Below, in pieces: positions 24,576 through 33,753 of a stretch of DNA of 64,000 bases. The number at the start of each line of letters is the position of its first letter. Position 1 is the stretch's first letter. Position numbers and translations under genes: made by a program. Origin of the DNA: Pseudomonas sp. H9 (GTDB lineage Bacteria > Pseudomonadota > Gammaproteobacteria > Pseudomonadales > Pseudomonadaceae). The notes under the pieces are model-generated. The model was not told where the DNA came from. It was given only the letters and a program-made list of their open reading frames with translations, and did not search any database. The DNA lies in contig NZ_SMOK01000004.1 in the NCBI RefSeq assembly GCF_004353925.1, forward strand, positions 1 to 64,000, written 5' to 3'.

Positions 24576-24596
24576 GGTACGGTAACGTACCGTACC
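24576..24596. promoter_or_regulatory. TetR operator candidate (21-bp near-palindrome)
   Basis: GGTACGGT, five bases, ACCGTACC: an 8-bp perfect inverted repeat. It lies 50 bp upstream of the FAH gene and 190 bp from the tetR start. Size and symmetry match TetR-family operators. It probably overlaps the catabolic promoter. Confidence 0.7.
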
Positions 24597-24645
24597 AAAA
24601 AGCTTTGACCGATTACCCCCAAGAAAAACAACAGAGGTAGTGATC

Positions 24646-25512
24646 ATGCGTTTTGTTCAGTTCAGCGATGGCCTGCATCAAGGGCTGGCCGTCGAAGAGA
24701 ATGGCGTACTGCGCGGCAAGACAGCCGATGAGGCGGGTTACCCCGGCTCACTGCAACATTTGCTGAGCACCGGTGACAGTGCACTGCAAGCCGCACACCG
24801 GGTGTTGAGCAGCTCGCAACAGATTGACCGCTCAACCATTCGCCTGCTGCCGCCCTTGTCCCGGCCAGGCAAAATCGTGTGTGTCGGCCTCAACTATGTT
24901 GACCACATCAAAGAAAGCCCTTACGAGCAACCGAACTACCCCACCTTCTTCCCTCGCTTTGCCTCAACGCTGATTGGCTGTGATGAGCCGATCATTCGCC
25001 CCAAGGCTTCCGAGCAACTGGACTTTGAAGGTGAGCTGGCCGTCATCATCGGCAAAGGCGGTCGCCACATCAGCCGCGCCGACGCCTTGGGCCACGTGGC
25101 GGGTTACTCGATCTTCAACGAAGCGTCGATCCGCGATTACCAGTTCAAATCACCGCAATGGACCATCGGCAAAAACTTCGACGCAACTGGCGCTTTCGGC
25201 CCGGTGTTCGTCAGTGCCGATGAACTGCCTGCTGGCGCCAAAGGCCTAGGCCTGGTCACCCGCCTGAATGGCGAAATCGTCCAGCAGGCCAACACTGCCG
25301 ACATGATTTTTGATGTCGCCGAGCTGATCAGTGTGCTCAGCGAAGCCCTCACCCTGGAGCCCGGTGACGTGATCGTCAGTGGCACGCCAGCAGGTATCGG
25401 CTGGGCGCGCAAACCGCCGCTGTTCATGAAGCCTGGCGATCTGTGCACGGTCGAGATCGAGGGCATCGGCACCCTCAGCAACCCCATCGTCGACGAAGCC
25501 GCCAGAGGCTGA
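24646..25512 (+). CDS. Fumarylacetoacetate hydrolase-family protein, 288 aa
   Basis: ATG 24646 follows AGAGG; a GTG 6 bp earlier is less likely. The FAH core is clear: CVGLNYVDHIKE near residue 79, metal ligands Glu128 and Glu130 in DFEGELA, Glu159 in IFNEASIRDYQ, and TIGKNFDATGAFGP. The family hydrolyses or decarboxylates beta-diketo acids made by ring cleavage. It is the first gene of the rightward cluster, ahead of an extradiol dioxygenase, and so probably acts just after ring opening. Confidence 0.9.
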   Translation: MRFVQFSDGLHQGLAVEENGVLRGKTADEAGYPGSLQHLLSTGDSALQAAHRVLSSSQQIDRSTIRLLPPLSRPGKIVCVGLNYVDHIKESPYEQPNYPTFFPRFASTLIGCDEPIIRPKASEQLDFEGELAVIIGKGGRHISRADALGHVAGYSIFNEASIRDYQFKSPQWTIGKNFDATGAFGPVFVSADELPAGAKGLGLVTRLNGEIVQQANTADMIFDVAELISVLSEALTLEPGDVIVSGTPAGIGWARKPPLFMKPGDLCTVEIEGIGTLSNPIVDEAARG

Positions 25513-25517
25513 GCATT

Positions 25518-25534
25518 GCCCGCATCCAGCGGGC
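25518..25534 (+). terminator. Short intercistronic hairpin
   Basis: GCCCGC and GCGGGC pair around five bases, followed by TTGTT. It is a weak terminator or attenuator between the FAH and dioxygenase genes. Confidence 0.45.
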
Positions 25535-25661
25535 GTTGTTGCCACCCGTAATTCTGCTCGGGCCATTCGATGGCCTGCGCAGTCGGCCGCCCTGGATTTG
25601 CCTTTCACCTTCGGATTGATGCCCGTTCGCCTGGCCCGCACACGGGCCGAGGAGCTCTACC

Positions 25662-26684
25662 GTGTTGCAGCTCAAAGATGTCAACCACGTTGTCTACCGC
25701 CATACCGATCTACCCTCCATCGAGCGTTTTCTGGTCGATTTTGGTCTGGTTGTCGCCCATCGCAGTGAACACCGCGTATACCTGCGGGGCGCCGGTCCCC
25801 TGCCCTACGCCTATGTCATCGAACACGCGGCGGAGCCTGGCTTTGCAGCCATCGCGTTCGCCGTCGAGCGCTTCGAAGACCTGCGCGCCGCACAGGATTT
25901 GCCCGGTGCTTCACCGATCCAGGCCCTGGACGCCCCCGGTGGCGGCCACTGCGTGGTGCTGCATGATCCCGCTGGCCGACGTATCGAACTGGTACACGGC
26001 ATTAAGCCGGTGGAGGCGATGCCCGTACGCGCGGCGCTAACGCTCAACTCGGCACAGCACAAACAACGCTTCGGCGACGTCCAGCGCCCCGGCAAAGGCC
26101 CCGCCCAGGTGCTGCGCCTGGGCCACGTGGCCATTGGTGTAAAGGACATGCACAGCCTGCTGCAGTGGTATTGCCAGGTGCTGCACATGCTGCCTTCGGA
26201 CCTGATCGTCGAGGGTCACGACCACAGTTGCCCCAGCGCGGCATTCCTGCGCCTGAACCGCGGCCCGCAATGGACCGATCACCACACGATTGCCTTGTTT
26301 CAGGCCGAGCACGACTTTGTCCACCACGCCTCATTCGAAGTTCAGGATTTCGACGCCCAGTGCCTGGGCCATGCCTGGATGACCGAACAACAGTGGACCC
26401 CATTCTGGGGCGTAGGTCGCCATGTGCTGGGTAGCCAGATTTTCGATTACTGGCGCGACCCGTCCGGCAACCTGATCGAGCACTTCACCGACGGTGACTT
26501 GTTCAACCACCAGTCCCCCACCAACGCCACCGCCGCTTGCGATTCGAGTCTGTACCAGTGGGGGCCACCGATGTCGGTGGAGTACTTCCTGGGCGGCAGC
26601 CAAGGCTCGGCACAACTGGCACCGCGCTCATCGCAAGCGCGCCAGCGCATCCACCAGCCCCTGCAAGGAGACACCCATGAATGA
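25662..26684 (+). CDS. Type I extradiol ring-cleavage dioxygenase (VOC fold), 340 aa
   Basis: The start is GTG 25662 with GAGGAG upstream. The protein has two VOC repeats. Probable iron ligands are His155 in LGHVAIGV, His221 in HHASFEV and Glu273 in NLIEHFTDGD, the 2-His-1-carboxylate set of extradiol enzymes such as BphC or HpaD. It is about 40 residues longer than BphC at the C-terminus. It opens a catechol-type ring with oxygen. The stop overlaps the nitroreductase start (ATGAATGA). Confidence 0.87.
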   Translation: MLQLKDVNHVVYRHTDLPSIERFLVDFGLVVAHRSEHRVYLRGAGPLPYAYVIEHAAEPGFAAIAFAVERFEDLRAAQDLPGASPIQALDAPGGGHCVVLHDPAGRRIELVHGIKPVEAMPVRAALTLNSAQHKQRFGDVQRPGKGPAQVLRLGHVAIGVKDMHSLLQWYCQVLHMLPSDLIVEGHDHSCPSAAFLRLNRGPQWTDHHTIALFQAEHDFVHHASFEVQDFDAQCLGHAWMTEQQWTPFWGVGRHVLGSQIFDYWRDPSGNLIEHFTDGDLFNHQSPTNATAACDSSLYQWGPPMSVEYFLGGSQGSAQLAPRSSQARQRIHQPLQGDTHE

Positions 26685-27297
26685 TTGCCTGTCCGCAGAC
26701 GGACTCGATCTGCTGTTTCGCAACGCCCGCAGCCACAACGCCTGGCGCGACAAGGCGGTCAGCGATGCAACCCTCAAAACCCTCTATGACCTGATGCGCT
26801 GGGGCCCGACCAGCGCCAACAGTTGCCCGGCACGCATCCTGTTCTTGCGCAGCGCCGAGGCCAAGCAACGCCTGCTGCCAGCGCTCAATCCGGGCAACGT
26901 GGAAAAAACCATGCAAGCCCCCGTGACTGCGATCATTGGCTACGACCTGGACTTTCACCAACAGCTACCACGGCTGTTCCCGCACAACCCCGGGGTACGC
27001 GACTGGTTTGCCGAGCAACCCCAACTGATCCAGACCACAGCGATGCGCAACAGCTCACTGCAAGGCGGCTATTTCATCCTCGCGGCAAGGGCACTTGGAC
27101 TGGACTGTGGGCCGTTGTCGGGCTTCGACGAGGCCAAGGTCAATGAGGTGTTTTTCTCACCTCCTCAACCGGGTGGCCGGTTAGTCGGCGGTCAAGTGAA
27201 AGCCAACTTTATCTGCAACCTCGGCTACGGCGACCACCAACAACTCTTCCCGCGCAGCCCGCGCCTCAGCTTCGAGGAGGCCTGCCAACTGCTTTGA
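26677..27297 (+). CDS. Nitroreductase-family enzyme, RutE-like malonic semialdehyde reductase, 206 aa
   Basis: AAGGAG sits at ideal distance from ATG 26677. The FMN-binding nitroreductase fold shows FRNARSHNAWRDK, WGPTSANSCPARI and GLDCGPLSGFD, the pattern of the RutE/HadB subgroup, which reduces malonic semialdehyde to 3-hydroxypropionate. It is translationally coupled to the dioxygenase. The substrate is inferred from subgroup likeness and from the MmsA-type enzyme downstream. Confidence 0.8.
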   Translation: MNDCLSADGLDLLFRNARSHNAWRDKAVSDATLKTLYDLMRWGPTSANSCPARILFLRSAEAKQRLLPALNPGNVEKTMQAPVTAIIGYDLDFHQQLPRLFPHNPGVRDWFAEQPQLIQTTAMRNSSLQGGYFILAARALGLDCGPLSGFDEAKVNEVFFSPPQPGGRLVGGQVKANFICNLGYGDHQQLFPRSPRLSFEEACQLL

Positions 27298-27354
27298 ACC
27301 TTCGCGTGCGCAGCCTTGCATCAGAACAAAAAAAACAATCGCAGGAGAACTCAC

Positions 27355-28611
27355 ATGTCACCAAGCCTCACCCCCGGGCGCAGCGGCCCATCACGTTGGC
27401 ACGTACTGATCGGCGGCTTTCTCGCCTACCTGTTCGATGCCATGGAAATCATCTTGCTGACCATCGCCCTGCCGGTGATGCGTGAAGACCTTGAACTGAG
27501 CATCAACGATGCCGGCATGCTGGCTTCTGCCACGCTGCTGGGCATCGGGCTGAGCGGCGTGGCTACCGGCTGGTACTCAGACAACTTCGGGCGGCGCAAA
27601 GCACTGCTCGCATCGCTGATCATCTTCGGCAGCCTGACCATGCTGGTCGCCAGCACTCGGGACTGGGGATTGTTACTGTTGCTGCGGTTTTTGTCCGGCA
27701 TCGGCCTGGGCGGTGTCTGGGGCATTGTTTCGGCCTATATCTGCGAAACCTGGCCACCTCATCAGCGCGCCCGGGCCACCGGGTTTGTGCTGAGTTCATT
27801 TCCGGTGGGCGCCGCTATCGCGGCATTGATGGCCGGCGCGCTGCTGCCCAACTGGCCGTTGCTGTTCCTGTTGGCCGGTATTTCGACACTGATTCCAGTG
27901 CTGTACATCCTGTTGTTTGTGCCTGAGTCGGCAGAGTGGAAGGCCAACAAGGTGCAGCGTCAGCATTCAGCCAGCGTCGTCGCCCATGTGTCGATTCGTG
28001 AGATTTTCGCGCCGCAACTACTACGCCTGACACTGCTTGGCACGTTCGCTGCGACCTGCGCAGTCATTGGTTTTTGGGGCGCCAGCACCTGGTTACCAAC
28101 GTACCTTGTGCAAGAGCGCGGGCTGAACGTGAACATGATGTCCACCTTCATGGCCATGCTCAACGTCGGCGCCTTTATCGGCATCAACGCCTTCGGCCTG
28201 ATTGCCGACCACATCGGCAAGCGCAATGCCACGCTGCTGTCACTGTTCGGGGCGGCGGTGATGCTGGCGGTCTATTCGCAAACCAATCAGAACAACCTGC
28301 TGTTCTGGCTGGGGCCGGTCTATGCCTTCTTCTACGCTTTCGCCAGCCTGTTCGCCTCTTACTTCAGTGACCAGTACCCCTTGCGGGTACGCACCTTGGG
28401 CGCCGGTTTCTGCTTCAACTTCGGCCGTGGCCTGGCGGCATTCGCACCGCTGTTGCTCAGCAGCATCGCCAGCAGCTACAGCCTGGCGTTGGGCCTGCTG
28501 GTGTGCGCCGGATTCTTCGCAGTCGCCACCCTGAGCATGTTCTTCATGCCCGCTGACATCACGGCCAGCAGCGAAGACCGAAGCACCGAGGTGCCTGCAA
28601 CCGGCAGTTAA
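27355..28611 (+). CDS. MFS transporter, aromatic acid:H+ symporter type, 418 aa
   Basis: AGGAG precedes ATG 27355. Twelve membrane spans are expected, with [16 protein letters not shown] (AAHS-type Asp in span 1), [15 protein letters not shown] between spans 2 and 3, and [13 protein letters not shown]. This family (PcaK, BenK) imports aromatic acids with protons. Its place amid ring-cleavage genes supports the same role here. Confidence 0.88.
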   Translation: MSPSLTPGRSGPSRWHVLIGGFLAYLFDAMEIILLTIALPVMREDLELSINDAGMLASATLLGIGLSGVATGWYSDNFGRRKALLASLIIFGSLTMLVASTRDWGLLLLLRFLSGIGLGGVWGIVSAYICETWPPHQRARATGFVLSSFPVGAAIAALMAGALLPNWPLLFLLAGISTLIPVLYILLFVPESAEWKANKVQRQHSASVVAHVSIREIFAPQLLRLTLLGTFAATCAVIGFWGASTWLPTYLVQERGLNVNMMSTFMAMLNVGAFIGINAFGLIADHIGKRNATLLSLFGAAVMLAVYSQTNQNNLLFWLGPVYAFFYAFASLFASYFSDQYPLRVRTLGAGFCFNFGRGLAAFAPLLLSSIASSYSLALGLLVCAGFFAVATLSMFFMPADITASSEDRSTEVPATGS

Positions 28612-28647
28612 AACGCCCTTCTCTTTCCTTCACAACCCCTGGCCTGT

Positions 28648-28666
28648 CCGACGCTACCTGCGTCGG
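28648..28666 (+). terminator. Intercistronic hairpin
   Basis: CCGACGC and GCGTCGG pair perfectly around TACCT in the gap between the MFS and mmsA genes. There is no T-run, so it is probably an attenuator or RNA-stability element. Confidence 0.5.
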
Positions 28667-28696
28667 GCACGGGCCTCTACACGCGGAGAAATGTTC

Positions 28697-30202
28697 ATGT
28701 CCTTAACCTTGCAACACTTCATCGATGGCGAACAGGTGCCCGGCACCAGCCAACGTTTTGCCGACGTATACGACCCGGCAACCGGCAAAGTCGGCGCCCA
28801 GGTACCGCTGGCCACCGCGCAAGAAATGCAGCACGCGGTAGCGGCTGCCCAGGCGGCGTTCCCCGCTTGGTCGGCAACGCCAGCCTTGCGCCGGGCGCGC
28901 ATTCTGAGCCGCTTCAAAGACCTGCTGGAGCAAAACGCCGACACCTTGGCAGCCTTGATCACCCGTGAACACGGCAAAGTGCACTCCGACGCTCTGGGTG
29001 AAGTCACCCGCGGCCTGGAAGTCGTCGAATTCGCCTGCGGTGCCCCTCACCTGCTCAAAGGCGAAGTCAGTGAAAACATTGGCAGCCGCATCGATTCCTA
29101 TGCCGTGCGCCAGCCCCTGGGTGTGGTTGCCGGTATCACGCCGTTCAACTTCCCGGCCATGGTTGCCCTGTGGATGTTCCCGGTGGCCCTGGCTTGCGGC
29201 AACACCTTCATTCTCAAGCCCTCGGAGCGCGATCCCTCGGCGGCGCTGTTTCTTGCCGACCTGCTGCAAGAAGCCGGGCTGCCACCCGGAGTGTTCAACA
29301 TCGTGCATGGCGACAAAGTGGCTGTGGATGCCCTGCTGGAGCACCCGGATGTTCAAGCCATCAGCTTCGTCGGTTCCACACCCATCGCTCGCTACATCTA
29401 TGCCACCGGTGCGGCCAACGGTAAGCGCGTTCAGGCCCTCGGGGGGGCCAAGAACCACATGCTGGTGATGCCTGATGCCGACCTCGACAAAACCGCCGAT
29501 GCCTTGATGGGCGCCGCCTACGGTGCTGCGGGTGAGCGCTGCATGGCCATCTCGATTGCGGTGGCGGTCGGTGACGCGGTTGCCGACGGCTTGATCGAGC
29601 GCCTGGTACCCAGAGTCCGCGCGCTGAAAGTCGGCCCAGGGCATGACCCTCAAAGTGAGATGGGCCCGCTGATCAGCGCCGAGCACCGTGATCGGGTCAG
29701 CACCTACATCGCCTCGGGGGTCGCCCAAGGCGCCGAGCTATTGGTCGATGGCCGCCAGTTGCAGATCACACGCGCAGGTTGCGAGGAAGGATTCTTCCTC
29801 GGTGGCAGCCTGTTTGATCGAGTCGGTAGCGACATGCGTATCTATCAGGAAGAGATCTTCGGACCGGTGCTGGGCATCGTCCGAGTGCCCGACTACAAGA
29901 CTGCCGTGGCACTGATCAATGCTCACCCTTACGGCAACGGCACGGCGATTTTCACCCGTGACGGCGATTCGGCCCGCAGCTTTGCCCATGAGATTCAGGT
30001 CGGCATGGTCGGCATCAACGTACCGATTCCCGTACCGATGGCGTTCCACAGTTTCGGCGGCTGGAAGCAGTCGCTGTTCGGTGACCACCACATGCACGGC
30101 CCAGAAGGTGTGCGCTTCTACACCCGCCTGAAAACCATCACCTCGCGCTGGCAGAGCGGCCTTCGCGACGGCGCCGATTTCGTCATGCCCACCATGCAGT
30201 AA
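28697..30202 (+). CDS. CoA-acylating (methyl)malonate-semialdehyde dehydrogenase, 501 aa
   Basis: ATG 28697 is chosen over 28691 because CGGAG is correctly spaced only for it. The MmsA pattern is clear: [34 protein letters not shown], catalytic Cys in [10 protein letters not shown], and [14 protein letters not shown]. These enzymes convert malonate or methylmalonate semialdehyde with CoA and NAD to acetyl- or propionyl-CoA plus CO2. Here it probably closes the catabolic route. Confidence 0.92.
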   Translation: MSLTLQHFIDGEQVPGTSQRFADVYDPATGKVGAQVPLATAQEMQHAVAAAQAAFPAWSATPALRRARILSRFKDLLEQNADTLAALITREHGKVHSDALGEVTRGLEVVEFACGAPHLLKGEVSENIGSRIDSYAVRQPLGVVAGITPFNFPAMVALWMFPVALACGNTFILKPSERDPSAALFLADLLQEAGLPPGVFNIVHGDKVAVDALLEHPDVQAISFVGSTPIARYIYATGAANGKRVQALGGAKNHMLVMPDADLDKTADALMGAAYGAAGERCMAISIAVAVGDAVADGLIERLVPRVRALKVGPGHDPQSEMGPLISAEHRDRVSTYIASGVAQGAELLVDGRQLQITRAGCEEGFFLGGSLFDRVGSDMRIYQEEIFGPVLGIVRVPDYKTAVALINAHPYGNGTAIFTRDGDSARSFAHEIQVGMVGINVPIPVPMAFHSFGGWKQSLFGDHHMHGPEGVRFYTRLKTITSRWQSGLRDGADFVMPTMQ

Positions 30203-30224
30203 TCCCGCGCCATCGTCGCCCCCA

Positions 30225-30249
30225 GGCCTGGCACACACACTGCCAGGCC
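30225..30249 (+). terminator. Hairpin after the mmsA gene
   Basis: GGCCTGGCA and TGCCAGGCC pair over 9 bp. The T-run is missing. It lies between the mmsA and outer-membrane protein genes and may reduce read-through. Confidence 0.55.
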
Positions 30250-30273
30250 ACTGAACACTCGGAATCGCTACCT

Positions 30274-31128
30274 ATGAACGTACAACAACTACAAAAACGC
30301 TCTTTCAAGGTATTACTGGCCAGCCTGGCCCTGCCCCTGGCCACCAGCGTGCAGGCTATGACCTGGAGCGACACTTTCATTGGCTATCGCTACGGCACCG
30401 ACTTCACCGAGCCTGGCATCCCCGACAAGGTCAAGAAGAACATCCTGCAATTGGGCCATGCCAGCGGCTACTCATATGGACAGCACTTCTTCAACCTGGA
30501 CGTGTTGCGCTCCGATCACAACGACCCGAAAAAAGACAGCCACTCCGGCGCCACGGAGGGCTATCTGGTGTATCGCCATCAATTGTATTTAGGCAAGGTA
30601 TTCGACCGCTCGCTGGCCTTCGGGCCGGTCAAAGAAGTGGCGCTGACCACGGGTATCGAACTCAACTACAAGAACACCGAGTTCGCCAACCGCAAGCGCA
30701 TGCTGGAAATAGGCCCTACGCTCAAGTTCGACGTACCCGGTTATCTGGATGTCAGCCTGTTGTACGCCTATGAATGGAACCACTGTGGTGTATCGAGCTG
30801 CGCCACCGAGAACGTCGATTTTGACCCGCACTACCTGTTGCACGCAGTCTGGGGAATTCCCTTTCAGCTAGGTGGTGTGCCCTTCAAGTTCCAGGGCTTT
30901 GGCATGTACAAGACCGACAAGGGCAAGGACTACTTCAAGGCCGACACCTCGGAAGAAACCCAGATTCGAACAGCGCTGATGGTGGATGTCGGCCAACTGA
31001 CCTTTGCCCGCAAAAACAAACTGCTGATCGGGCCAGGCTATGAGTACTGGCGCCACAAGTATGGTTCGCACGGCAAGCCCGGCACCCATACAAAAGCGCC
31101 GACCTTGCACGTGGAATGGCATTTCTGA
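30274..31128 (+). CDS. Outer-membrane channel-like protein (Tsx-like), 284 aa
   Basis: A signal peptide is followed by MTWSDTFIGYRYGTDFTEPG after VQAMTWS, then alternating strands (YLVYRHQLYLGKVF, FKFQGFGMYKTDKG) and a terminal aromatic residue (EWHF). This resembles the nucleoside-channel Tsx and related barrels. It is the last gene of the catabolic cluster and probably admits the aromatic substrate through the outer membrane. The precise family is a moderate-confidence call. Confidence 0.75.
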   Translation: MNVQQLQKRSFKVLLASLALPLATSVQAMTWSDTFIGYRYGTDFTEPGIPDKVKKNILQLGHASGYSYGQHFFNLDVLRSDHNDPKKDSHSGATEGYLVYRHQLYLGKVFDRSLAFGPVKEVALTTGIELNYKNTEFANRKRMLEIGPTLKFDVPGYLDVSLLYAYEWNHCGVSSCATENVDFDPHYLLHAVWGIPFQLGGVPFKFQGFGMYKTDKGKDYFKADTSEETQIRTALMVDVGQLTFARKNKLLIGPGYEYWRHKYGSHGKPGTHTKAPTLHVEWHF

Positions 31129-31138
31129 ATACCATCCG

Positions 31139-31223
31139 GTAGGAGCGGGCTTGCCCCGCGATCCAATCTGGCTGAGACGCCGCGATCGCGGGGCAAGTCG
31201 GGTCGCCGCACCGCCGCTCCTAC
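31139..31223. repeat. REP pair (inverted, variant)
   Basis: Same variant type as 23671-23757, with GTCGGGTCGCCGCACC inserted in the distal arm. It separates convergent genes: the outer-membrane channel (plus strand) and a TonB receptor (minus strand). Confidence 0.9.
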
Positions 31224-31231
31224 AATGCCTG

Positions 31232-33610
31232 TTACCAGTTGTAGGTAACGGTGCCATACACCGTGCGCTGCTGCCCGTACTGACAACCGAAGTCGCTGAA
31301 GCAACCGGCCACGTATTCCTCGTCAAACAGGTTGCTGGCGTTCAGCGACACTTCGACACCCGCCAACGATGCATCGACTTTGCCCAGCGGATAGCTGACC
31401 AACGCATCCACCACGGTGTAACTGTCGACCTTGAAGCTGTTCGCCGAATTCCCGTAGGTGCTGCCAACATAGCGCGCACCGGCGCCGAAACGCAGGCCTT
31501 CCAGCGTGCCACCCTGGATACTGTAATCACCCCACAACGAAGCCATGTGCTCCGGCACACGGAACGGCGTGTTGCCCTTGTTGCCGGTATCGGACTTTGT
31601 CACCTCGACATCATTCCAGGTGTAGCTGCCAATCAGGTTGAAGCCTGTGAAGATCTCGCTCTTGCCTTCCAGCTCAACGCCTTTGGAACGCACTTCACCT
31701 TCCTGGCGACTGAAACCATTGACCTGCTCGGTGACGTTCTGTTTGGTCAGGTCGAACAGCGCCAGGGTATACAGGCTGTTGGCACCCGGCGGCTCGTACT
31801 TCAGGCCCACTTCGTATTGCTTGCCGGTTTCCGGCTCAAGCCGCGAGTTGTCGATCGTGCTCCCCACCACCGGCAAGAACGACTCACTGTAGCTGGCGTA
31901 AGGTGCCAGACCATTGTCGAACAGGTAAACGATGCCGGCGCGACCGCTGAACTTCTCATCTTTTTGGGTTTGCGGCGAGCGCCCGTCATTCTGGTCGGAG
32001 ACCCAGTCGTAACGACCACCGAGCAGCAAGACCCAGTTGTCGATTTTCAGCTGGTCCTGCAGGTAGACACCGGTTTGCGACATCTTTTGTTCATAGCTCG
32101 AAGCACTGAAGGGCAGGAACGTCAGTGGCTCGCCGTACACCGGGTTGAACAGGTCGAAGGGCTCGAGAATGAAGTTCAGTGATTGCTTCTGGTCGAACTT
32201 GCCGTTGTTGTAATCAACACCGGTCAGCAGCGTGTGTTCGACACTGCCTGTGGCGAAGTTGGACTGCACCTGGTTATCCATGGTGAACAACCGACCATCG
32301 CCCTTGCGTTGATCGTTGTAGCGGGAGAACTGATCGCCCACAGCGCCGAAAATCGCAATCTCCGAACTCGACTGACGATAGTCGCTGTAGCGCACGTTCT
32401 GTCGAACTGTCCAGGTCTCGTCGAAGCGGTGCTCGAACACATAACCCAGAGACGTTTTTTCATTGGTCATGAAGTCTGAGGCGCTGTCACCCACATAGGT
32501 GTCGCGATCCAGCCGTCCGCGGGCATCACGAAACACCGTGCCAACGGCAGGCAGCGGGTTGGCGAAGTTACCGGTCTGCTTCTGGTACTCGCCCAGGAAT
32601 GTCAGCTCGGTTGCATCGCTGGGGCGAAAGCTGATGGCCGGGGCAATGTATTGACGACGATTGGTAATGTGGTCGGTCTGGGCATCACCTTCACGGAACA
32701 AGCCCGTCAGGCGATAGCTCCACACACCGTCTTCATCCAGGGCGTCACCGAAGTCGAAGGCACCCTGTTTGTAGTTCAGATTACCCGCCTGTAGCTGTAC
32801 TTCGCGCAGCGGCTCGGTGGTCGGGCGCTTGCTCACCAGGTTGATCTGGCCGCCCGGGTCAGAGGCGCCATACAGCACGGAGCTGGCGCCACGCAGCACC
32901 TCAATGCGCTCCAGGCCGTAGATTTCTGGCGCATCCCAACCAAGAAAGTTCGGCAGGAACGTACGGGTGCCATCACGCAGCATGCGCCCGGTCCCCTGTT
33001 GGAAACCACGGATCATCAACTGGTCCGTGACAAATTGTGGGCCGGCCAATTCGGCATGTACGCCTGGTGTATAAAGCAATGCCTGCGAGACCGACTTGGG
33101 TTGTTGGGCCTCCATCTGCTCACGCGTCACTACCGACACTGAATACGGCGTTTCAATCAGCGGCGTATCGGTTTTGCTACCGGCGGAGGCGCGCTTGGCC
33201 ACATAGCCGTCATCCGGAGCGACAGAACTGTAGGCCTGGCCGACCACACTGATGCTCGGCAATGCCAACGCCGAGTCGTCGCTGGTGCCAAGCAAGGTGA
33301 CATGATCGCCTTCGATACGCGGGGTGATAGAGGTGCCCTGGAGCAAGCGGCGCAACGCCTCTTGCGGCTCCATACGCCCGGACACCTGCGGGCTGCGCAG
33401 CCCTGAGACCGTATCCTGACTGTAGATAATCTGCAGATTGGCCTGGTTACCCAGCTCCGACAATGCCGAGGCCAGCGGCTGGGCCGGAATATTCAGCTGG
33501 ACCGGTTCGGCCAGGCTGGGCACCGATGTCAACAGCGCAAGACTCATGACCGCAACAGTGATGCCGTGGCGCAGTCGCTGTTTCGGTCGGTTCAACGGAT
33601 AGGTGCCCAT
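31232..33610 (-). CDS. TonB-dependent ferric-siderophore receptor with STN signalling domain, 792 aa
   Basis: ATG 33610 follows GGGAAC. A signal peptide (VAVMSLALLTSVPSLA) precedes an STN/secretin domain (IPAQPLASALSELGNQANLQII), used to signal to FecR. A plug (IETPYSVSVVTREQM, VLRGASSVLYG) and a 22-strand barrel follow, ending in VTYNW. FpvA/FhuA-like ferrisiderophore receptors fit. It is downstream of the fecR gene at 33754 on the same strand, so the two form one signalling unit. Confidence 0.92.
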   Translation of the reverse strand: MGTYPLNRPKQRLRHGITVAVMSLALLTSVPSLAEPVQLNIPAQPLASALSELGNQANLQIIYSQDTVSGLRSPQVSGRMEPQEALRRLLQGTSITPRIEGDHVTLLGTSDDSALALPSISVVGQAYSSVAPDDGYVAKRASAGSKTDTPLIETPYSVSVVTREQMEAQQPKSVSQALLYTPGVHAELAGPQFVTDQLMIRGFQQGTGRMLRDGTRTFLPNFLGWDAPEIYGLERIEVLRGASSVLYGASDPGGQINLVSKRPTTEPLREVQLQAGNLNYKQGAFDFGDALDEDGVWSYRLTGLFREGDAQTDHITNRRQYIAPAISFRPSDATELTFLGEYQKQTGNFANPLPAVGTVFRDARGRLDRDTYVGDSASDFMTNEKTSLGYVFEHRFDETWTVRQNVRYSDYRQSSSEIAIFGAVGDQFSRYNDQRKGDGRLFTMDNQVQSNFATGSVEHTLLTGVDYNNGKFDQKQSLNFILEPFDLFNPVYGEPLTFLPFSASSYEQKMSQTGVYLQDQLKIDNWVLLLGGRYDWVSDQNDGRSPQTQKDEKFSGRAGIVYLFDNGLAPYASYSESFLPVVGSTIDNSRLEPETGKQYEVGLKYEPPGANSLYTLALFDLTKQNVTEQVNGFSRQEGEVRSKGVELEGKSEIFTGFNLIGSYTWNDVEVTKSDTGNKGNTPFRVPEHMASLWGDYSIQGGTLEGLRFGAGARYVGSTYGNSANSFKVDSYTVVDALVSYPLGKVDASLAGVEVSLNASNLFDEEYVAGCFSDFGCQYGQQRTVYGTVTYNW

Positions 33611-33753
33611 GGTGTTCCCTGTAAGTGTTGTCATTGTGTTGGCGGGCCCGGACAGCGACAGACAACCGTCACTTCAGGGGCTCGCCTGAATGACGAACGA
33701 ACATCAAATTCGTTCAGCAAATGACATCAGGTACACACAGCAGATGCTGGAAC

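Noticed and set aside
31040..32182. Plus-strand frame of 380 codons
   Set aside because: Antisense to the TonB receptor and crossing a REP pair; no protein family seen.
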